A DNA stretch of 64,000 nt, taken from the NCBI GenBank assembly GCA_025331445.1, contig JAIWNE010000029.1, forward strand, positions 1 to 64,000. Direction: 5' to 3'. The stretch's first letter is position 1; each line of letters begins with the position of its first letter. Below are positions 57,367 through 64,000 of the stretch, one piece after another. Under the pieces are notes generated by a model. The model was not told the DNA's origin. It did not search any database and saw only the letters and a list, made by a program, of their open reading frames with translations. Origin of the DNA: Blakeslea trispora (Eukaryota; Mucoromycota; Mucoromycetes; Mucorales; Choanephoraceae). The position numbers and the translations under genes are program-made.

Positions 57367-58739
57367 TTATAACTTGGTATCTTCTGTGTCATTCAGTAGA
57401 CTTTGAAGCATAAGCCTTCTTCGGTGTTTGGCAGTTTGATTATCTATCATGTTCCTTAGTAAATTACCCTGCAAGCCAAGGTTGTGAGGGCCGATAATTG
57501 ATTGGTGAACATGCTCAATCGATTTGAAATAGCGCACGGTCTATAAAAACATTGACCAATTAAATTTTTTAGCTCATCTATTTGGTGTTGTTTTATTTTA
57601 CTTTTTTTTTTTTCTTACCTTTACATGAAGTTCTAGAGTGGCATCTTCATCACATACAATAAGTCCTTTTGGGTGCATCTGTATTGCCGATACTGTCCAC
57701 ATATGATTAACTCCTTCCTCTAGGCATTTGGCAAGTGCTAAGCTTTTATGTGCACCTGTAATGACCACACATACTTCTCTTGCATCCATCACAGTTCTAA
57801 TTAAAGTTGATCAATAAATCTATTCTGTCATTTTTCTCAAAGCACTTTATACTTTACGCAACACCCACTGTCAATGCTAGCTTAGGCACTTTAGAAACAT
57901 CTCCATTGAAGAATCTCGCGTTTGCAATGATAGTTTCATAAGCTAATGTCTTCACCCTTGTACGCGATGTCAAGGAAGATCCCGGTTCATTAAATGCGAT
58001 ATGCCCATCTGGTCCTATTCCTAGATAAGATAGAGGATGATTAACTGGCATTCGATTTCAGATTGATCATTTTGAAATTTTACCACCCAAAAATAACTCA
58101 ATCCCACCCAATCTAACAATATCTGCTTCAAACTTGGAGCACTCATTATCTAGGTCTTCTGCATTTCCATCTAGTATATGTATATTGTCCTCTTTAATAT
58201 TGACATGCTTGAACAGATGGGTCCACATAAATGTATAATAAGATTGAGGATGGTCCCTATACAACACTCAAATAGATCAACAAATCGCAACCTCTCTTTT
58301 GTTTTTTTTTGTAAATAAAACTTAATCTCTTTATCGAATTTGAAATAATACCTTGGCAAACCAACATATTCATCCATATTGAACGTAACAACATATTCGA
58401 AACTCAATTCTCCTGCCTTGTAGAATTCCACTAATTTATGATACACACCCATTGGGGAGGATCCAGTTGGCAGCCCCAATACGAATGGTCGTTCTGCAGT
58501 TGGTTTAAACTGGTTTATTCTCTCTTTCACGTAATATGCTTTCAATTACCAAAAACAAAGGAGAAACAGTATAGAATAACATCAAGAAAAATAAAGATAC
58601 GCATGTCATTAAGGTTGTATTACACCATATGAATAAACAGTATATTCTTTTATTCCTCTTCTTTCTTTTATAGTTATACATTCTACTTACCTGAATAAGC
58701 ACATACTTCTTCATAATCTTGTCGAACAATTAACCGCAT
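57367..58739 (-). CDS. Glucosamine-6-phosphate deaminase (NagB/GNPDA)
   Basis: Converts glucosamine-6-phosphate to fructose-6-phosphate and ammonia, a step in use of N-acetylglucosamine/chitin. Start ATG 58739 ([17 protein letters not shown]), splice to [10 protein letters not shown]. Motifs: [20 protein letters not shown] (phosphate binding), [11 protein letters not shown] with the catalytic Asp/Glu, [18 protein letters not shown], then GIELFLGG joined to [20 protein letters not shown], the family signature with the active-site His and Glu. [20 protein letters not shown] and the tail [19 protein letters not shown] follow. It ends TEDTKL. Several short introns. The gene family is absent from baker's yeast but present in chitin-rich fungi. 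Confidence 0.95.
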
Positions 58740-60387
58740 AGCTAACAGAATAGATCAAAGCTGTAAAAGAAAAAAAAAGTGAGGGGAAAAGTAAAAAAAA
58801 AAAGAGGAAAAAAAAAAGAGAGAGTGGGTGAGAGGAGAAAAGAGAATTGAGGAAACGTGTTTATTTTTGTTTTATTAGTATTTATTTATTTTGATTTTTT
58901 TTTAGCTCCACTTTGGTGTCAGAGAATTTAGCTGGACCCTGCAGTGGTTTTCTCGGGGATTTAACCAAGGCGAAAGAGCCACCATGATTAGGTAAGCAAA
59001 TAAAGTAACAACAAACATGTTGGAGTTGTTTTGTTCTTCCAAAACAGAAGCTTTATGAATAAGCGAGAATGCAAAAGGTCAGAGCATTGGGCTGTTGTTT
59101 CCAAAGAATAAAATTCGAGGTGTTACAAAGCTTATTTGAGATTCTGGCAATTATCGAACAAGATCAGATTAGTGACAATTTGACTTGCTTCCACGCCAAA
59201 AATAGCATGACAGTCAAAGCTCACATTGAACAAAATCATGGCTTTATACCAAAGAACAACAGGCCATTCAATTTCAAAAACTTTCTATTTTATCCTTTTT
59301 ATGAAGAAAAGATAAGGTGTTATTCTCAATAAAGAACGATCTCAAGATCGGACAGTTTCTATCATGCCCAAGAGCAGCTTCTCCACATACAAAAAGTGTG
59401 GTTGATAAGTTTCAATAAAAGGTAGTTTTGATTTTTCTTCAAAACAATCTTAACCCAATCAATACACGGCTTGACTTTAATGTTCATAGTCGACTCCATA
59501 AATCGAACAGCATAGTAGACAGTATTACCTTTTGGAAGCTGTCTGCTTCTAATCACATTCCAACTCTACACTCTTCTCATTCTACTTGCTGTCAAACCAA
59601 ACTTGTTTTGAGCCATCTTCTATCCTTTTTTTTTTTAGGGCTCAACACCAAAAACTGAAAACTTCAAACTAGGCTATACTTATGAACAAGCTACCACAAG
59701 CTTATGAAGACGTCATACGTAAAACTTGCAGATAAAAGGATATATGCCAAACTTGCATCAGGTTGTGTAGTAGCTAAGAACAAACTATGAACAAGATGGA
59801 TGAGGGCATTTCATTCAGCCTCGCAGTATTCTGACGTCTTCTTTGATGTTTCTTGGATTGATACTGCTCCAAAACTCTATGTGTTAAGGAAGCAGTATAT
59901 TCTGAGTGGGAGATGGTAATGGAGGATAATGCTTCAAAGTCTTTTATTTTTTCTTAAGAATAGAATGCAGTAGTTTTCTTGTTCTTATTGTTTTTACAGG
60001 CGTTAAAGTTTTTTTAGCACAAAATTACATTTGTTGGCTCTGCGTTTCTAAAGACTGCTACAAATCACAAATGTTTCACTGCTTAACATGTAATAGCATA
60101 GGGGTTCTCTCTCTTGACTTGTATAAGTTTGTTTCCATGTCAAACAAGTAATTGAATCTCAACCAGTATGTCTGATTGACCAAGGGCCGTTCGGGAGGTA
60201 TATTAACAAGCTTCTTGAGATTGACTTGATCTAGCCTGAGCTGAATATGCATGATTTCTCAAAAGGGAATTCCAAAAAAATAGTGGCTTGTGTTTCACTT
60301 GGAATCGCGAGAATTTCGGCATCCGCAAGACACATCTTATTTCATCTCTTTTTCTACTGTGTACCATACAAACATAAACATATAAAG
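58740..60387. other. Intergenic region with two exon-like blocks
   Basis: GA-rich at 58770-58855, upstream of the deaminase start. Blocks at about 58907-58993 and 59047-59112 look like joined exons (see the findings). The rest is AT-rich with no gene recognised. Confidence 0.45.
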
Positions 60388-61181
60388 ATGCCCGGAGAAC
60401 ACATGCAATCTGCCAAAGTAGTTTTGATTCTCTGCTCCTGCTTTTTTGCTTATGGCGTAAGTTTCGACTTTTATTGGTCGAGAAGCAAAGTAAGCGACTC
60501 ACACTTTACTTTTAGACAACTTGGTCTGATTGGGCTTTTGATTACTACTTTCTCTGGGCTAATCAAGCTGAACATCCTGGTGCAGTTGCCAGAGCTACAG
60601 TAAGTACTTTCTCTTTCCGATGTCTTGATTAGTTAGTGTAAGTCACAAGTCTAATATTTACACAATGTTAGCAATATTATATCAGTCGAGCAGGCGCTCC
60701 TGACATTATCAAGTATATTCCGTTTATAAACTTGATGATTGCTGCTGTTGGATTTGCAGCTGGCTTGGCTAATATGACTGATGGTAACATATTGTTTGAT
60801 GGTGCTTCTTTAGGTATATGCTCAACTGCATGTTGTTTCGTTTTGATTATGTATTGACGATTTTGTTATTAGTTTTAATGCTCTTTGCTATCTCTACTTA
60901 CTCCACCTCAGTAAAGCCCGGTAAGGATTCTTGATCGGGATGTTACACATAATAGACAAGAAACTCTAATCTTATTCTCTACAACAGCTATTGACGCCAT
61001 TGCTCAAACCGAAGATGTTGCTGAATTGAGCCAGAACTTGAAAAACATTGCTGCTGCTCATTTCATTATGACTTTAGCCATCACTGGTATTGTTGGATTG
61101 CAAATCACCCACTATGTCTTGACAAAGAGAGCTGATAGTGCTGAGAAGGCTGAAGCTGTTGCTAAAAAGAAGAACAAATAA
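60388..61181 (+). CDS. SHR3: SHR3-like ER chaperone of amino-acid permeases
   Basis: Endoplasmic-reticulum membrane protein that lets amino-acid permeases fold and leave the ER. Five exons. Exon 1 (60388-60456) is MPGEHMQSAKVVLILCSCFF plus AYG, the first membrane helix; then TTWSDWAFDYYFLWANQAEH, YYISRAGAPDIIKYIPFINL, MIAAVGFAAGLANMTDGNIL, FDGASLVLMLFAISTYSTSV and KPAIDAIAQTEDVAELSQNL, then the last helix MTLAITGIVGLQITHYVL. The LFDGASL motif and four-helix layout with a Lys-rich cytosolic tail (EAVAKKKNK-stop) match Shr3. The C-terminal KKKNK is an ER-retrieval-like dilysine signal. All introns GT-AG. Convergent with an amino-acid transporter gene 406 bp away. Confidence 0.9.
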
Positions 61182-61587
61182 TTATTGTATATATATAAAG
61201 ATTTATGCATGCGCTCTGCTATACAAAGTTATTAAGAGATGATGTTATTCGCTTGAATTAGTTTCAGCAAGATTTCTTATCATATAAGTAAAGTCTTTTT
61301 TTTTTGTATATGCAATTTAGGACAGAGATGAGGGAAAGAGTGGTGCTCTTTTTTATATTGGGGTTGTAGTGTTTAAAGGTACATTGTGAAAGATGTCTAG
61401 TATAAAATCATCAACAGACAGAACTAGCTTTTGTTGGTTTGGTAAGAATAACATATTTTTTTGCCTCAACTTTGGGCATTAATTTCTTTTAATCTAATGA
61501 ACTATAACGCTACAAGATAATAAACTATTTACATATATCAACAAAAAGAAGGGGGGGGGAAGTAAGGAAGCTAGACCTGGGTTAGAA
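61182..61587. other. Convergent 3' flanks of SHR3 and AVT-like gene
   Basis: About 400 bp; a G9 run near 61551; no gene seen. Confidence 0.5.
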
Positions 61588-63400
61588 TTAGTTGCCTAAT
61601 GATGCACAGTATCCAGGTAATTCTGTGCCAGTATCCTTTGGATGAATCCATGAATCAACGGTTACTTCAAGTGTGTAAACGAGAATACCAGCACCGAAGA
61701 TGATCAAAAGGCAATCAAACAACATTTCTGTACGTTTCTTTGAAATCTTGAGATGGAACATACCAGGGAAAATAAAGCAAAGGGGCACACAGGCTATTGA
61801 ACCAACCAAAGAAACAAATTTGTCAAGGTTTTCACCACCAATGCCAAATGCAATAGCAGCGCATGCAATACAAAGAATAGTACGATAAACGTTCTTGGAC
61901 CATTTCACAGCTAGACTGTCTCTTCCAGATCTAAATCGGCTGAAAATACCATTTTCAATAATCTTTAAGGCTGGGAAAAGCATGAGAGGAGATGTTAAGA
62001 TGATGGCCAGAGAATACAACAATTGAACAGCAATTGTAAGCTTGTTGGCGGGTGGAAAGTTGTAGATAACTGCAGATTGGACGGTATCACCATAGGCCAA
62101 GTAAGATAAAGTACCAATCAAGATATAGACAACACAAACAATCATCATGCCCAAGGTAACGACAAAGGGGAATTTTTCGGGACGGTCCATGGACTCGACA
62201 ATGGGTATAATCAAACCAATACCTTCGAATGAGAATGTTGCAGTACCAATCATAAGAGCAAAGTTGGAAGGGTTGACAGCAGCGACGTTGGGGCCGATAC
62301 CAGATGTGCCAAGAGCATCAGCTGTAAAGTAGATGATACATACCAATCCAAAAAGAATAAGAACATCTGCAACAATGGCTGCAAAGGACAACTTGGCAAT
62401 ATGTCTGATAAGAGCAAGAGGAATGAGAGCTACTAAGGGCATCCAGATATAATACTTTTGCTCAATGCCAGCAGTACAGTTGGTAAGTACATCGACAACA
62501 CTGACCAGGTTACCAGAGATAAAAATGAAATAAGAACACACAAAACCAATTTGTGAAATAACAATAAAGAACAATACAGTATAACGAACGGCTTGGTTGT
62601 AGAGTATGCCACCTATATCACCGTATGAGCCGCCTACTATCTGTTGCGTCTTTACCAGTCGTAAGAAAGAAAATAGACATATAGCTGCAATGACGATCAT
62701 CAACACAATGGATAGTGCTAGACCACCATTTTGAAACCTAATGAAGTGACATACAAAAAAGGATAAGTTTGATTTCTTTTTTTAAAAAAAAACCAAAACC
62801 TTACGCTTTAGGTAAAAACAAGACACCAGAACCAATAAAGGCCTTTAAAAACATAAACATGGCTTTTCCTACAGAAGCCTTAGGCACCTCTTTCTCAACT
62901 GCCTCAATTGAATCCTCGCCTACTGTGGATTCCTTGTGTTTGTGAATAGAAGTCTTTCCAGATGCAATACTCTGGCGTTTTTCTGATTCGGCCAAAGAAC
63001 CCATCTGTCTTGAATTGCGCCGACTGTTGTCAAATCTTTCACCAGCAAAATTACTATAGACAGAAAATGACGAAACTGTTCGAGCAATTGATTTTCTTTT
63101 GGCTGAAATGGAGGCGAAAGAAGTGGTACGGCTATACATTCCTGGACGAGTAGTTTTGGGTGCCCAGCTTGCAAATGAATTGGCTCGACTGTTCTCATTG
63201 TAATCATATACTGACTTGCGGTTGGGCATCGGGCTTGCGTTGCCAGGAGCAAAATGAGCATGACCTGGTTGCTTTGGTGAATTGAGAATACCAGAGCTAT
63301 TGGTTATAGCACTAGATTTTGGGGCGTTGTATGACTTGCTTCGTATTTCGCTTAGATTGGCTGTGCCCCTTGTTTCATTGTTTAGATTATCAGAAGACAT
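61588..63400 (-). CDS. AVT3/AVT4-like vacuolar amino-acid transporter (AAAP family)
   Basis: Two exons (62805-63400 and 61588-62737, one 67-nt intron) give 581 aa. The N-terminal ~190 residues are cytosolic, Ser/Arg-rich with many RxxS sites (KRKSIARTVSSFSVYSN), typical of yeast Avt3/Avt4. The first membrane helix follows: KAMFMFLKAFIGSGVLFLPK joined to AFQNGGLALSIVLM. The second exon holds about ten more hydrophobic segments, including IGTATFSFEGIGLIIPIVES, the conserved central motif of the family, and the loop MDRPEKFPFVVTLGMMIV. It ends GYCASLGN. The expected role is proton-coupled export of amino acids from the vacuole; substrate is not readable from sequence. Confidence 0.92.
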
Positions 63401-64000
63401 GTTTAGAAAAGAGAGCTTAATCTCTAGAGCGAACTGAAAGAAAGAAAGAAAGAAAACTATCTCATCTTTAAACATTGAAGTGAGGCCTATATATTTTCGT
63501 CCATCTTCGGAATCATAAAAATATTTGGAGAGCAGCTTTATTTTGTTTAAAGTGAAACTTTGGCCATTAAAATAAAATGAAAAGGAGCTTACTGCCGTAC
63601 GTCATGTTACACCAGACTTCATAAATCAAGATGTTTCTGTACAAAAACAGCAAAAAGAAGAAGCTGTGACAACAAAAAAAGAGAAAAAAGAAGCAGTCTT
63701 TAACCATCTCTCAACATTAAAGCCCTTAAATGAATTTTACTCTATTTGGATAGCCAGATTGCTCTATTTAATTGAAATACGATCGATCAAACCCAATCAG
63801 AAAACTATATTTATGCTATGCTCTGTGTAACACAGAGATGACGTCAGGTATAGTAGTGATATCATGCCTTGACCTGTCATTGGAAAAAAGGAGGGGTAAA
63901 AAAAAAATTGGCTCGGTTGACATGTCTGGGGGGACACAAAAGTCAGGTTTCCAAATATGGTAATTTATAAAATTATAGCTTAAGTTTGTGGCCTGGTTGA
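63401..64000. other. Upstream region of the AVT-like gene, to window edge
   Basis: No gene recognised. Contains a CRE palindrome and an adjoining inverted repeat, listed separately. Confidence 0.5.
63821..63846. promoter_or_regulatory. 17-nt palindrome next to a perfect CRE site
   Basis: CTCTGTGT-A-ACACAGAG (63821-63837, 8-bp arms) is followed at 63839-63846 by TGACGTCA, a perfect bZIP (CREB/ATF-type) site. They lie about 430 bp upstream of the AVT-like ATG. Function is inferred. Confidence 0.45.

Noticed and set aside
58907..58993. tRNA gene on the minus strand (a GGTTAAATCC-like T loop)
   Set aside because: The possible T stem closes an 8-base loop, and no matching D arm, anticodon arm or acceptor stem can be built.

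Overview
The window is nuclear DNA of a filamentous fungus of the order Mucorales (Mucoromycota). The evidence is: AT-rich intergenic DNA with long A/T runs; compact genes with many short GT-AG introns (about 40 to 75 nt where I could resolve them); a fused lycopene cyclase/phytoene synthase gene (carRP) divergent from the phytoene dehydrogenase gene carB; and fungal-type genes (MET5-type sulfite reductase, SHR3, HAP3, DOA1, TOA1). My spliced models give CarRP 608 aa and CarB 582 aa. From memory these match the lengths published for Blakeslea trispora, so Choanephoraceae (Blakeslea/Choanephora) is my best guess. That placement is inference, not proof.

Layout. 1-15.2 kb: an AreA-like GATA-family regulator running off the left edge (-), VPS33 (-), an RWDD2-like protein (+), mitochondrial acyl carrier protein (-), a membrane-anchored double-psi beta-barrel protein (-) and sulfite reductase beta subunit (-). 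15.5-27.2 kb: a Kin4-like kinase (-), a BuGZ/ZNF207-like zinc-finger protein (-), a FYVE protein (+) and a PPP1R37-like leucine-rich-repeat protein with a PP1-docking motif (-). 27.2-30.1 kb: no gene seen. 30.1-35.2 kb: the carotene locus, carB (-) and carRP (+) sharing a 611-bp promoter region, followed by an inverted partial copy of carRP. 35.6-50.3 kb: an AT-hook protein (+), an ABHD11-like hydrolase (+), a short-tailed class II myosin (+) convergent with DOA1/PLAA (-), and HAP3/NF-YB (-). 50.5-63.4 kb: a small mitochondrial membrane protein (+, probably complex I), TFIIA large subunit (+), an AGFG-like ArfGAP (-), a GNAT acetyltransferase (+), ADP/ATP carrier (-), glucosamine-6-phosphate deaminase (-), SHR3 (+) and an AVT-type amino-acid transporter (-).

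How the genes work together. carRP (phytoene synthase plus lycopene cyclase) and carB (phytoene to lycopene) supply all the enzymes needed to go from geranylgeranyl-PP to beta-carotene. The remaining genes are mostly housekeeping. Possible functional neighbours are HAP3 beside a respiratory-chain candidate, and SHR3 beside a vacuolar-type amino-acid transporter.

The most notable structure lies just after carRP. A 347-bp segment of its 3' coding end (34178-34524) recurs in inverted orientation at 34801-35147 with 347/347 identity by direct base-by-base comparison. The 276-bp spacer holds the carRP stop and an AATAAA. Just inside the arms the two copies become different but still recognisably related, and both remain open to their own stops. 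A read-through transcript would fold into a 347-bp hairpin. In Mucorales, where inverted-repeat carotene transgenes trigger RNA silencing, this could be a natural self-silencing element. Gene conversion between paralogues or an assembly fold-back are alternatives.

Method limits: exon joins were read by eye. CDS coordinates give the whole genomic span from start to stop, introns included. No tRNA, rRNA, CRISPR or intact transposon was found by eye.
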